A DNA stretch of 64,000 bases from Sulfidibacterium sp964456625 (GTDB taxonomy: Bacteria; Bacteroidota; Bacteroidia; Bacteroidales; F082), in the NCBI GenBank assembly GCA_964456625.1, contig CAYWBO010000005.1, forward strand, positions 18,823 through 82,822, read 5' to 3'. Positions 54,757-63,757 of the stretch are shown piece by piece. Under the pieces are notes generated by a model that did not search any database, had not been told where the DNA came from, and was given only the letters and a program-made list of their open reading frames with translations. Position 1 is the first letter of the stretch. Each line of letters starts with the position of its first letter. Both the position numbers and the translations under genes were made by a program.

Positions 54757-56946
54757 CTATTTAAGAAACAACAATTCCCTGAATTTTGGCAACGGCCATA
54801 ATTCGTCATCTACCATCAGTTCAAGCTTATCGACATGTTTTCTGATCTTTTCGAAATAAGACAACACATTATCATGATAAGCCTTGGCTTGTTCAGGATA
54901 GGATTCAATCTTATTGGCCACTTTCCGTGCCTCAATCATCGCGTCCACATCATTCTGAATTACAGAGATATGCTCAGCAATCTCCTTAATGGCATTTAAT
55001 TGATTGGCAGCCGCTTTTTTAAAAGCTTCACCATCCAGCACTTCCTTCAGCCCCTTCACATTATCGATCAACCTGTTTTGATAATGAATAGCGGTTGGCA
55101 GGATGTGGTTGATGGCCAAATCCCCCAGCACACGTCCTTCGATCTGAACTTTCTTGATATATTTTTCTAGTTTGGTTTCGTAACGGGCCAGCAATTCGGT
55201 CTTGTTCAACACTTCATTCTTTTCAAACAGATCAATGGTCTTTTGTGAAACGAAGGCCTGCAAAGCTTCCGGCGTGGAACGGTTGTTGGACAAACCACGT
55301 TTTTTGGCTTCAGCAACCCACTCGTCACTGTAAGAGTTTCCTTCGAAACGAATGTCCTTTGAAGATTTGATGTATTCCTGAACCACATTAAAGATGGCAT
55401 CGGCTTTCTTCATACCTTTTTTTACCAGACCCTCTACCTCAGCTCTGAATTGTTTCATCTGCTCAGTAACGATGGTATTCAGCACAAACATCGGCTTGGC
55501 CGTATTTGCTGAAGAACCTACGGCACGGAATTCAAATTTATTGCCTGTGAAAGCAAAAGGGGAAGTCCGGTTTCTATCGGTATTGTCAAGCAAAATTTCA
55601 GGGATCTTAGGAATGTTAGAGATCACGTTGTTTCCGTTATGTCCATTGATGGCTCTGCGTTCCGGCATCTTTTCAATTTCATCAAGGGTGTCGGCGATTT
55701 CTTTTCCGAGGAAGATGGAAATGATGGCCGGAGGTGCTTCGTGAGCACCTAAACGCTGGTCATTTCCCTCTGAAGCCACACTGGCTCTCAGCAATTCTTC
55801 ATAATCACGGATCCCCTTCACGATGACACTGAGCATGGCAATAAACCTGAAATTGTCTTCCGGGGTTTTACCGGGTGAAAGCAGGTTAATACCCGTGTCG
55901 GTGGCCATGGACCAGTTGTTGTGCTTTCCTGAACCGTTGATTCCGGCATAAGGTTTCTCGTACAGTAACACTCTGAAACTATGTTTGCGAGCTACATTTT
56001 CCAACAAGTGCATCAGCAGCTGGTTGTGATCAACAGCTACGTTTACTTCTTCGAAAACAGGAGCACATTCAAACTGACTGGGAGCCACCTCATTGTGACG
56101 TGTTTTCAAAGGAATTCCCAGTTTATGACTTTCGATTTCCAGATCCTGCATGAAGGCCAGAGCCCGCGGATGGATCGCACCAAAATAATGGTCGGAAAGC
56201 TGCTGATCTTTGGCAGAAGCGTGTCCGAAGACCGTTTTTCCCATCAGCACCATATCAGGGCGGGCACTGTACATGGCTTCATCCACCAGGAAATATTCCT
56301 GTTCCCAACCCAGGGTGGGATATACTTTCGAAACATCCTCGTTGAACAAACGAACCATGTCGGTGGCAGCTGCATCCAGTGCAGAAACAGATTTCAGCAA
56401 CGGTGTTTTATAGTCCAGTGATTCACCGGTGTAGGATATAAAAATCGTAGGGATACACAGGGTCTTATCGATGATAAAAGCCGGTGATGTCGGATCCCAG
56501 GCGGTATAACCGCGGGCTTCGAATGTAGAGCGGATTCCGCCACTCGGAAAGCTGGAAGCATCGGGTTCTTGTTGGATTAATTCTTTTCCACTAAAATTCT
56601 CAAGAGCTTGACCTTGGGGAGTCGGGCTGATAAATGCGTCGTGTTTTTCAGCCGTGGCTCCCGTTAAGGGATGGAACCAGTGCGTATAATGCGTGGCTCC
56701 CTTACTTAACGCCCATGCCTTAATGGCTGATGCAACCTGATCGGTAACCTTCCGTTCCACACGGTATCCGGTTTCGATGGCTTGCCTTACAGCATTGAAA
56801 GCCTCTTCAGTTAAATACTCTTTCATAACACTTTGATTAAAGGTCATAGAACCGAAATAATCAGAGGCTTTCGCTGAGGGGTAATGGACATCTTTTGGCT
56901 GGCGGTCCATCGCTTTTTCCAATGCAATAAATCTAATACTTGTCAT
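54757..56946 (-). CDS. glnN: Glutamine synthetase type III
   Basis: A 729-residue ATP-dependent enzyme making glutamine from glutamate and ammonia. The length is that of the GSIII family (about 700-730), far larger than GSI. Visible motifs include GWEQEYFLVD (metal-binding Glu region), KTRHNEVAPSQFECAPVFEE (the GSIII signature) and GSGKHNNWSMAT. AFTGNKFEFRAVGSS is the nucleotide/Arg region, and a long C-terminal helical part follows. It begins 14 bases after the sodium symporter gene, so the two are probably cotranscribed. Confidence 0.96.
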   Translation of the reverse strand: MTSIRFIALEKAMDRQPKDVHYPSAKASDYFGSMTFNQSVMKEYLTEEAFNAVRQAIETGYRVERKVTDQVASAIKAWALSKGATHYTHWFHPLTGATAEKHDAFISPTPQGQALENFSGKELIQQEPDASSFPSGGIRSTFEARGYTAWDPTSPAFIIDKTLCIPTIFISYTGESLDYKTPLLKSVSALDAAATDMVRLFNEDVSKVYPTLGWEQEYFLVDEAMYSARPDMVLMGKTVFGHASAKDQQLSDHYFGAIHPRALAFMQDLEIESHKLGIPLKTRHNEVAPSQFECAPVFEEVNVAVDHNQLLMHLLENVARKHSFRVLLYEKPYAGINGSGKHNNWSMATDTGINLLSPGKTPEDNFRFIAMLSVIVKGIRDYEELLRASVASEGNDQRLGAHEAPPAIISIFLGKEIADTLDEIEKMPERRAINGHNGNNVISNIPKIPEILLDNTDRNRTSPFAFTGNKFEFRAVGSSANTAKPMFVLNTIVTEQMKQFRAEVEGLVKKGMKKADAIFNVVQEYIKSSKDIRFEGNSYSDEWVAEAKKRGLSNNRSTPEALQAFVSQKTIDLFEKNEVLNKTELLARYETKLEKYIKKVQIEGRVLGDLAINHILPTAIHYQNRLIDNVKGLKEVLDGEAFKKAAANQLNAIKEIAEHISVIQNDVDAMIEARKVANKIESYPEQAKAYHDNVLSYFEKIRKHVDKLELMVDDELWPLPKFRELLFLK

Positions 56947-56960
56947 GGCGTTTAATGAAT

Positions 56961-58418
56961 TTAATTATAACTATGTTTAACTCTGAGAATCATCAATCCA
57001 ATAAATGTAAATAATCCGTTGATAAGTAATATCTCGAACCCCGTTTTGTAACCGTCGAAAACAAACTGTAAGAACCGGCTGAAAAAATAAGCCATGAACG
57101 GGGATGCTACCGCAACCACAGGAACCCACTTATCCCGAATTTGAAATCTTGTAAAAAGGCCAAAACCAAACAATCCCAACAGGGGGCCGTATGTATATCC
57201 GGCAAATGTAAACAACGCAGCAATGATCGCCTGGTCATTTATGACCTTGAATATCAGGATTACAAATATAATGGCAAACATCATAAAAAAATGCACATAT
57301 TGCCGCTTCCTTTTTAACTTTTCTTGATCGTCTGCATGCTTTTTGTCCAATTCCAGTATATCAATCGATAGCGAAGTGGTCAGTGCTGTGAGGGCACTAT
57401 CGGCACTGGAGTAAGCCGCAGCGATCAATCCGATGAAAAAAATGACCCCACCGGCCATTCCCAGATGGTGAAGTGCTATATCCGGGAACAAATTATCAGA
57501 GGATGCCGGCAAATGCATGTTGATATGAGCGGCATAAATAAACAAAACGGCTCCCAGGAAAAGGAAAATCAGGTTGACCGGTACCAGGATGAGACTCAAC
57601 AACGTCATATTCTTCTGAGCGTCTTTCAAATTACGGCAGCTCAGGTTTTTCTGCATCATATCCTGATCGAGACCCGTCATGGCAATGGTAATAAAAGCAC
57701 CGCTGACAAACAACTTCAGGAAATTTTCAGAGCTTTTCACGTGGGTTACAAGTATCTTGGAGTATCCTGAAGACCAAACGGTTTTCCACATTTCGCTGAA
57801 ACTGCTGTGCATCAAATGAATGAGCATGCCTACCGTGATGATCACGGACAACAACATAAAAGTAGTCTGGAGAATATCGGTCCAGACAATGGTTTTGATC
57901 CCCCCTTTCAAGGTATAGAGATGTATCAACGCCAGAAACAACACCACCGTTACCCAGAAAGGAATCCCGAAATGATTAAAGACAAATATCTGAAGTACTT
58001 CCACCACCAGAAACATGCGGAAAGCAGCACCGATAATTCTGGAAATCAAAAAGAAAACGGATCCCGTTTTGTAGGAACTCCGCCCAAAGCGACCGCCGAG
58101 ATAAGTATAAATGGAAGTCAGGTTCAACTTATAATATACCGGCAGCAAAACAGTACTCACCACTGCATACCCGGCAATATATCCCAGCACGATCACAAAA
58201 TAAGTGAAATGCGTGGACCCCACCCATCCGGGTACCGATATGAAAGTCACGCCGGAAAGCGACGCGCCGATCATGCCATAGGCTACCACCATCCAGGGGG
58301 ACTTCCGGTTCCCTATAAAAAAACTCTGGTTATCCGCCTTCCGGGATGTGATCCAGGAAATAAAAAAAATCAGTCCCGTATAGACCAAAAAAGTAATAAA
58401 TATAATCTGTGGGGTCAT
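56961..58418 (-). CDS. Sodium:solute symporter family protein
   Basis: A 485-residue inner-membrane carrier with about thirteen transmembrane helices. The N-terminal region WITSRKADNQSFFIGNRKSPWMVVAYGMIGASLSG is typical of SSS (PutP/SGLT) family members, and the GLIAAAYSSADSALTAL segment is the second family block. The substrate is unknown. It lies 3 bases after gmhB and 14 before glnN, so it is coregulated with both. A role in nitrogen or amino-acid import would suit glnN, but that is inference. Confidence 0.88.
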   Translation of the reverse strand: MTPQIIFITFLVYTGLIFFISWITSRKADNQSFFIGNRKSPWMVVAYGMIGASLSGVTFISVPGWVGSTHFTYFVIVLGYIAGYAVVSTVLLPVYYKLNLTSIYTYLGGRFGRSSYKTGSVFFLISRIIGAAFRMFLVVEVLQIFVFNHFGIPFWVTVVLFLALIHLYTLKGGIKTIVWTDILQTTFMLLSVIITVGMLIHLMHSSFSEMWKTVWSSGYSKILVTHVKSSENFLKLFVSGAFITIAMTGLDQDMMQKNLSCRNLKDAQKNMTLLSLILVPVNLIFLFLGAVLFIYAAHINMHLPASSDNLFPDIALHHLGMAGGVIFFIGLIAAAYSSADSALTALTTSLSIDILELDKKHADDQEKLKRKRQYVHFFMMFAIIFVILIFKVINDQAIIAALFTFAGYTYGPLLGLFGFGLFTRFQIRDKWVPVVAVASPFMAYFFSRFLQFVFDGYKTGFEILLINGLFTFIGLMILRVKHSYN

Positions 58419-58421
58419 AAG

Positions 58422-58979
58422 CTAAATCTGCGTTTTCCGCATCATCCGGGAGAAATCCAGCAAGTCGCGGGTATGCAGATCCACCAGATATTCCGGTACA
58501 TCCTCATCCCCGACAAGAACATTGTACATTCCGGAATTTCTTCCGAATTTCATGTCGCTTTCCGTGTCTCCCACCATGATACTTTTTCGAAAATCAATTT
58601 CCGGAAAGTCCTTTTTCGCCTGCCGGGCCATAAAAGTTCCCGGCTTCCGGCAATGTCGCTTTTCGGAAGCCAGTTCCGTGCAATAGTAAATAGCGTCCAG
58701 CCTGCCTCCTGCCCTGACGATTTCTGCTTTCATATAACGATGGATGTTTTCCAGATCGTTTTCGGCCATCAGACCTTTCCCAACGCCTTGCTGGTTGGTG
58801 ACCACGATGATTCTGCCGAAAGTAGCGGCAAATACCATCATACTTTCCAAAACCCCTGGCAGAAAATGAAATCCTTCCGGTTTCTGAATATAATCACCGT
58901 AAATGCGCTCGTTGAGCACTCCGTCCCTGTCGAGAAACAAAGTCCATTCTGTGTTGATATTTTTCAAAAAATCTGTCAT
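58422..58979 (-). CDS. gmhB: D-glycero-D-manno-heptose 1,7-bisphosphate 7-phosphatase
   Basis: A 185-residue HAD-IIIA phosphatase. The nucleophile motif is FLDRDGVLN with D17 and D19. VVTNQQGVGKGL is motif II, and HCRKPGTFMARQAKKDF carries the motif III lysine within the family's CxCRKP-like region. MVGDTESDMKFG is motif IV. One of the usual zinc cysteines is replaced (YYCTELASEKRHCRKP has a longer loop with only two Cys). It removes the 7-phosphate in ADP-heptose synthesis for the LPS inner core. It starts 3 bases after gmhA. Confidence 0.9.
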   Translation of the reverse strand: MTDFLKNINTEWTLFLDRDGVLNERIYGDYIQKPEGFHFLPGVLESMMVFAATFGRIIVVTNQQGVGKGLMAENDLENIHRYMKAEIVRAGGRLDAIYYCTELASEKRHCRKPGTFMARQAKKDFPEIDFRKSIMVGDTESDMKFGRNSGMYNVLVGDEDVPEYLVDLHTRDLLDFSRMMRKTQI

Positions 58980-58982
58980 TCG

Positions 58983-59558
58983 CTAGGGGCGAAAAAGGGT
59001 ATTTTCTATTTTTTCGCAAAGAATATGTCCGATCATGATGTGCGATTCCTGAATACGCGCAGTATTATCCGAAGGAACCCGGATACAGATATCACTCATC
59101 TTATTCAGTTCACCACCATGGCTACCTGTCAGCGAAATAATCACCATATCCAACTCACGGGCTTTTTTAACGGCTTCCACCACATTTTTAGAATTTCCGG
59201 AAGTGCTCAGCGCAATCAGAATATCGCCCTTCCTTCCAGCTGCTTCTATCATCCGACTGAAAATCTTATCATAATCATAGTCGTTGGCCACTGCAGTGAG
59301 ATAAGAAGTGTTCACATGCAACGCTTCCGCGTAGAGTGGCCTACGGTCAATCTGGAACCTTCCGGAAAGTTCGGCGGCAATATGCTGGGCGTCCCCTGCA
59401 CTTCCCCCATTGCCACACAACAAAATCTTCCCGTCTTGTTCAAAACATTCGATGCAATATTCAGCAGCTGAGCGAATATGTTCCAGCACTTTCTGATCAT
59501 CCAAAATTGCCTGCTTTACCTTAATCGACTCTTTGATTGCTTTTTTAATGGCTTCCAT
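58983..59558 (-). CDS. gmhA: Phosphoheptose isomerase (SIS domain)
   Basis: A 191-residue SIS-fold enzyme that converts sedoheptulose 7-phosphate to D-glycero-D-manno-heptose 7-phosphate. Visible motifs are GNGGSAGDAQHIAAELSGRF (substrate loop with the His and Glu of the active site) and LIALSTSGNSKNV (second phosphate-binding loop). The QESHIMIGHILCEKIE segment holds the C-terminal catalytic His. It is the first gene of the gmhA-gmhB-symporter-glnN operon with 3-base spacings. hldE for the remaining ADP-heptose steps is not in the window. Confidence 0.95.
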   Translation of the reverse strand: MEAIKKAIKESIKVKQAILDDQKVLEHIRSAAEYCIECFEQDGKILLCGNGGSAGDAQHIAAELSGRFQIDRRPLYAEALHVNTSYLTAVANDYDYDKIFSRMIEAAGRKGDILIALSTSGNSKNVVEAVKKARELDMVIISLTGSHGGELNKMSDICIRVPSDNTARIQESHIMIGHILCEKIENTLFRP

Positions 59559-59598
59559 GAAATACTCTTTTTGATTTGCAATGATACCGAATAAAATT

Positions 59599-59606
59599 CA
59601 AAATTA
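59599..59606 (-). promoter_or_regulatory. -7 box of the gmhA operon
   Basis: Minus strand TAATTTTG, a perfect TAnnTTTG match, 41 bases upstream of the gmhA ATG at 59558. It abuts the inverted repeat at 59607-59633. Confidence 0.55.
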
Positions 59607-59700
59607 ATGATTTCATTTCTTTTAAGAAATCATATAAATTCTACATGATGCAAGTTAACCGCAACAAGAATATGTTGCGGGGATAAACCGCCAGGCGGTT
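59607..59700. repeat. Three inverted repeats between gmhA and the GT4 gene
   Basis: ATGATTTC pairs with GAAATCAT at 59607-59633. CCGCAACA pairs with TGTTGCGG at 59659-59680, and AACCGCC pairs with GGCGGTT at 59686-59700. All are perfect arms. The second and third lie about 50-90 bases after the minus-strand GT4 stop and could terminate its transcript, though the run of T follows the stop rather than the stems. The 192-base spacer holds no gene. Confidence 0.6.
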
Positions 59701-59750
59701 AGAAAATAACAAAAAAATAGTTGCGAAATCCTGCGCCCGGATGATAACCC

Positions 59751-61022
59751 TTAGTCACACATAATTTCTGTGGCATAATTTTCCCAGCTCATTTCTTTGG
59801 AAGTGGCAGCCACATTTTCTCTTTCAATGGGGTGATCTATGGCTTTAATCATGACCTCCGCCATGGAATCAATATTTTCAGGTTCAGCCAGATAACCATT
59901 GAAACCGTCCTTTACGGTTTCCGAGAAATGCCCGACTTTCGTCGCCAGGATGGGAAGTTTAAAATTGTATGCGATGGATTCGATGCCGGAAGGGGTGGCT
60001 GTCAGATAATACAACATGATGTTGTCGCTGACCTGGAAATATTTGTAGACATCTTCGTTGGGGACGAAGTCGTTGTTCACCACCACCTGGTCTTTCAACC
60101 CGAGTTCGTCGATCAACTCGAGCGGTTGGTAATTCCGTTCATCATCCTGTTTTTTCAATAATATTTTCTTGGCAAAACCGAAGACAGCATTTTTGATCCG
60201 GGTGGATAATTTACTGCTGTCGAGTGTATTCCAGAATGACTCTCCCACAATCAGCAGGGAAACATCGTCACGCTGGGCAGCCACTTTATGAAATGCCCTG
60301 ATGACATTGTGCAACCCTTTGTATTTTCTGATAAAACCGAAATAGAGAAACACATGTTTGTTCAAGCCCATTTCTATTTTGGCTTTTTCCACATCATAAT
60401 CCGGATGCGGTGCGAACATATCATAAACAGGATGGTATAACTTCAGTACCTTGGTGGCCTTCCACGTATAACGTTGTCCCGGTTCCAGTACTTCGAAATT
60501 TCTTTTCGGGAACAGTTGTTTCAGCTCGTTTACGGTCTTAAAAGCATGGGTAACAAAGGCATCCGGAAAACGAAGGGCAAATTTGGTAAAGATCTTGTCC
60601 AGCTTGCTCCCTTCCTTTTGGATGACGAAATGCAAATCGAAGAGAACCTTGATATCTTTATTTTTCCTCAGCTTGTAAGCAATGTATCCCAACGGCAATC
60701 CCTGGATAGAAATCGCCCACTGGAAAATAACCTTGTCCGGTTTCAGGTTTTCGATGAGCTTTACCGTTGAACTCCAGCTGAAAGGGTTGTTGTAATTGGT
60801 GATGTAATGCACCTTGATGTCTGTCCCGGCAAGTTGGTCCTTTTTGCTTTTACGGTCCACAAAATCGCGGGGAATGATGGCCGGATACTGTTGTGTCCAG
60901 GAAACAATGTAAACTTCCACATCCTCCAGCTTATCAAAAGCCTTCGCCAGCGATGTATTGTAATTAGCAATTCCCCCTTTGAATAAAGGCCCGGGGCCAA
61001 AGCAAACAATGGTTTTTTTCAT
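59751..61022 (-). CDS. Glycosyltransferase family 4 protein
   Basis: A 423-residue GT-B enzyme. The N-terminal half opens with CFGPGPLFKGGIANYNTSLAKAF, the glycine loop that contacts the acceptor. The C-terminal half has FLYFGFIRKYKGLHNVIRAFH and SLLIVGESFW, then the nucleotide-sugar motif around DNIMLYYLTATPSGIESIAYNFKLPILATKVGHF with the EX7E-like E (GIES). It transfers a sugar from a nucleotide donor, probably to a surface glycan. It is 29 bases after the epimerase gene and forms a glycan-synthesis unit with it. Confidence 0.9.
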   Translation of the reverse strand: MKKTIVCFGPGPLFKGGIANYNTSLAKAFDKLEDVEVYIVSWTQQYPAIIPRDFVDRKSKKDQLAGTDIKVHYITNYNNPFSWSSTVKLIENLKPDKVIFQWAISIQGLPLGYIAYKLRKNKDIKVLFDLHFVIQKEGSKLDKIFTKFALRFPDAFVTHAFKTVNELKQLFPKRNFEVLEPGQRYTWKATKVLKLYHPVYDMFAPHPDYDVEKAKIEMGLNKHVFLYFGFIRKYKGLHNVIRAFHKVAAQRDDVSLLIVGESFWNTLDSSKLSTRIKNAVFGFAKKILLKKQDDERNYQPLELIDELGLKDQVVVNNDFVPNEDVYKYFQVSDNIMLYYLTATPSGIESIAYNFKLPILATKVGHFSETVKDGFNGYLAEPENIDSMAEVMIKAIDHPIERENVAATSKEMSWENYATEIMCD

Positions 61023-61051
61023 CCCAAATTATTTTATCTCTGCAGCCCGAA

Positions 61052-62092
61052 TTAAAGCCTCTTCAGTGCGGCTTCATAAACTCTGCGCATACCCTCTTCC
61101 AAAGAAATCTTCGGCGTCCAGCCGAATTTTTCTTTCACCAATGTGGGATCACCATAGCGCGACTGAACACCTACCGGCTTATCAAGTAAAGGTTTTATGG
61201 TGGGGTGATAACCGGCAAAAGAAGTAAATACGTCAATCAGTTCCAGGAAAGAAGTGAGTTTTCCTGAACCGATGTTATAAGCGGAACCGTCGTTGACACG
61301 GTCCATCAAAATAGCGATGAAATCCAGAATATCGTCGATATGGACGAAATCACGGCCCTGTTTTCCACTGCCCCAGACCTCGAAAGGATTTTCTTTCTTA
61401 GCAGCACGAGCGGCAATGGCAGGAACGGGATAAGAAGTCTCCTGATCTTCTCCGTAACCTGAGAACGGCCTGATGCAGACAATGGAAATACCGTAATATT
61501 TAGCAGCGATCTGTGCCAAAAATTCTCCGGTCAGCTTGGTCCAGCCGTAAGTCATGTCCGGTGTGCCCAGGTTTTTGTTAAAGTCGATGTCGCCTTCTTT
61601 CAGGGCCAGTGCACCTTCCACATTCTGCAGGCTGGTGGGATAAGCGGCGCTGGAACTGGGATAAAGCACACGATTTGGTTTATGACGGGTGATCCAGTAA
61701 AAGAATTCCGAATCGATACTCAGGTCCAGACCTACCATCATCGGGTCACCATCAATTTTCATCCGTCCCCCCACGATGGCAGCAAAGTGATAGACATCGC
61801 TAAAATGATCGAAATCCAGATTGTAAGTTTCCTGGATGTATCTTGGATTTTTTCTCTGGTTGAAAAGGAAATCACGGAAATCGCCCTTCCAGAAATAAAC
61901 CCTTCCTTCTTCCCCAATCACTTCCACGTCTTTGAACATCCGGGAGGTAAAATTTTCAAGCCATTCCTGGGGATGTCTTCCTATGGAAAGATCATCTACC
62001 ACAAAAATCGTATCGTTCGTGGTCTTCAACAGGCGTTTCACCATATTTCTTCCCACAAAACCGCATCCGCCGGAAACCAGGTGTATTTTCAT
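61052..62092 (-). CDS. NAD-dependent sugar-nucleotide epimerase/dehydratase
   Basis: A 346-residue extended SDR enzyme. GGCGFVGR near the N-terminus binds NAD, the catalytic Tyr and Lys are in YGWTK, and SSSAAYP supplies the Ser. FSGYGEDQE and GRDFVHIDDI are standard substrate-side motifs. It is similar to UDP-glucose 4-epimerase or GDP-sugar relatives, but the exact sugar cannot be assigned. It lies between the GT2 gene, behind a strong 18-base inverted repeat, and GT4. Confidence 0.9.
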   Translation of the reverse strand: MKIHLVSGGCGFVGRNMVKRLLKTTNDTIFVVDDLSIGRHPQEWLENFTSRMFKDVEVIGEEGRVYFWKGDFRDFLFNQRKNPRYIQETYNLDFDHFSDVYHFAAIVGGRMKIDGDPMMVGLDLSIDSEFFYWITRHKPNRVLYPSSSAAYPTSLQNVEGALALKEGDIDFNKNLGTPDMTYGWTKLTGEFLAQIAAKYYGISIVCIRPFSGYGEDQETSYPVPAIAARAAKKENPFEVWGSGKQGRDFVHIDDILDFIAILMDRVNDGSAYNIGSGKLTSFLELIDVFTSFAGYHPTIKPLLDKPVGVQSRYGDPTLVKEKFGWTPKISLEEGMRRVYEAALKRL

Positions 62093-62131
62093 ACGAATAA
62101 AATTTTGTTTTTAAAAGTTGTATGTAACTTA

Positions 62132-62185
62132 CCATTCAATTTTTATTCATGATCTATGTCCAATTTTTGAATAAAAATTGAATGG
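62132..62185. repeat. Perfect 18-base inverted repeat between GT2 and epimerase genes
   Basis: The left arm CCATTCAATTTTTATTCA (62132-62149) is the exact reverse complement of the right arm (62168-62185), with an 18-base spacer. It begins 5 bases after the GT2 stop on the minus strand and ends 40 bases before the epimerase start. It could act as an attenuator, an RNA stability stem or a protein-binding site. No T run follows, so a simple terminator is less likely. Confidence 0.85.
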
Positions 62186-62190
62186 ACGTT

Positions 62191-63141
62191 TCATTTTTCT
62201 ATTTTAAAGTTGATATATCGTTTAATCTGATGTTTGTTTGCATTTTCAGAACCGCGTGAGATCATTTCTCCCAGGAAACCGGCCACAAACAACTGGGTAC
62301 CCAGAATCATGGCCAAAAGTCCGAAGTAAAACAGCGGTCGCTCCGTCATATGGTAAGCTTCCAGAAATATTTTCGCGTAAGCAAGATATCCGGCGATACC
62401 GAATCCGATCAAAAACAACAAAGAGCCCATGGCACCAAAGAAATGCATGGGTCGCTGGATAAAACGCGAGGTAAAAGTAATGGTCAGCAGGTCGAGATAA
62501 CCTTTCACAAAACGATCGGCACCGAATTTGGTTATGCCATACTTTCTTTTGCGGTGTTGCACCACTTTTTCGCCGATGTTTTTAAATCCGGCCCATTTGG
62601 CAATCACCGGAATATACCGGTGCATTTCACCGTATACCTCGATGGATTTTACCACATCACTGCGATACGCTTTCAGGCCGCAGTTAAAATCGTGGAGTTT
62701 GATTCCGGACAACAGCCGGGTGGTGAAGTTGAAAAATTTGGAAGGGATGGTTTTCGAGATGGGGTCGTGGCGTTTTTTCTTCCAGCCCGATACCATATCG
62801 TATCCGCCCTCCTTCACCATCTTATAAAGTTCTGGAATTTCATCAGGACTGTCCTGCATGTCGGCGTCCATAGTAATGACAACCTCACCGGAAACCATTT
62901 TGAATCCTTCGTGCAATGCGGCCGATTTTCCATAGTTTCTCAAAAACCGGATGCCTTTAATGTTCGGCTCATCGGCGGCAAAACCTTCAATCAGTTCCCA
63001 CGAATGATCGGAGGAGCCGTCATCGACATATACAATTTCAAAAGCAAAATGATTGGACTTTAGCACACGTAAAATCCAATCATTCAACTCTTTTAATGAT
63101 TCATCTTCGTTATATAACGGAACTACAACCGAAATATCCAT
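62191..63141 (-). CDS. Glycosyltransferase family 2, dolichol-phosphate-mannose-synthase-like
   Basis: A 316-residue membrane enzyme. The GT-A domain (1-225) has VVPLYNEDESLKELND, VYVDDGSSDHS, MDADMQDSPDE (DXD-like metal site) and the acceptor motif KRKYGITKFG. Two C-terminal transmembrane helices (about 235-260 and 268-292) anchor it in the inner membrane, as in GtrB/ArnC/DPM1-like enzymes that load a sugar on undecaprenyl phosphate. It begins 13 bases after the DUF4199 gene. The order DUF4199-GT2 is common in Bacteroidota. Confidence 0.93.
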   Translation of the reverse strand: MDISVVVPLYNEDESLKELNDWILRVLKSNHFAFEIVYVDDGSSDHSWELIEGFAADEPNIKGIRFLRNYGKSAALHEGFKMVSGEVVITMDADMQDSPDEIPELYKMVKEGGYDMVSGWKKKRHDPISKTIPSKFFNFTTRLLSGIKLHDFNCGLKAYRSDVVKSIEVYGEMHRYIPVIAKWAGFKNIGEKVVQHRKRKYGITKFGADRFVKGYLDLLTITFTSRFIQRPMHFFGAMGSLLFLIGFGIAGYLAYAKIFLEAYHMTERPLFYFGLLAMILGTQLFVAGFLGEMISRGSENANKHQIKRYINFKIEK

Positions 63142-63154
63142 GGCTTATTTTTTC

Positions 63155-63676
63155 CTACGCGATGGTCTTGTCTTCGCGTTTGGCAAAAATAGCAATAATC
63201 AGTGAAAAAACAGTACCGATAATAACGTTTCCAATAAATTGCATGATGGCGCTCATCACCGGGTTGGTAAAGGCTTTTACCATGCTGAGTGCTTTATCCA
63301 GGTCTGCATCGCTGATGTTGGGATTCTTTGCAAGGATTTTGTTTTCGGCTTCGGTCAAGGCTCTGGTAATAGCCCCAGTGTCGATATATTTCATATAGAA
63401 AAAGGTGAAAATACCTACCAGGATAGCGGTAAAAAGAGCTATCCAAAAACCGGTCCCGAAGGCTTTTCCGTAAGTCATCACGCCGCCCAGCTGGCGATCT
63501 CGGATATTAGTAACGCCCCAAAACATCATTCCGATGTAAATTACCAGGCTGACCCAACGTACAGGAGACTTGTCTGCTACGCCGGCCAGAAACAGGATTA
63601 AGGTAAAGACGATCAGTGCCAATCCAGTAAGGAGGCCAAATTGCATAGAAAATGAGAAAGTTGATTTCTGTTCCAT
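63155..63676 (-). CDS. DUF4199 membrane protein
   Basis: A 173-residue inner-membrane protein with four likely helices (about 12-32, 39-55, 75-97, 145-166). Between helices 3 and 4 is a hydrophilic helical loop (ITRALTEAENKILAKNPNISDADLDKALSM). The MTYGKAFGTGFWIALFTA segment is the DUF4199 signature. Function is unknown, but the gene commonly precedes a GT2 gene, as here (13-base spacing). It diverges from the SRP RNA gene. Confidence 0.9.
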   Translation of the reverse strand: MEQKSTFSFSMQFGLLTGLALIVFTLILFLAGVADKSPVRWVSLVIYIGMMFWGVTNIRDRQLGGVMTYGKAFGTGFWIALFTAILVGIFTFFYMKYIDTGAITRALTEAENKILAKNPNISDADLDKALSMVKAFTNPVMSAIMQFIGNVIIGTVFSLIIAIFAKREDKTIA

Positions 63677-63723
63677 AATAAAAAGGCTTTAATGAATTAT
63701 TTCGTAAATATAAAAATAAAACC

Positions 63724-63753
63724 TTTGACGCTTGAAAAACATTTGTAATTTTG
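63724..63753 (+). promoter_or_regulatory. Promoter of the SRP RNA gene
   Basis: A TTTG (63724-63727) at -33 and the box TAATTTTG (63746-63753) at -7 are separated by 18 bases, a near-perfect Bacteroidota primary promoter. The RNA begins within about 5 bases. Confidence 0.8.
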
Positions 63754-63757
63754 CAGC

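Noticed and set aside
57807..59471. A 554-residue plus-strand open frame opposite the symporter and gmh genes
   Set aside because: Its translation is low-complexity, rich in His, Gln and Asn, without domains, and it lies opposite three well-supported minus-strand genes.
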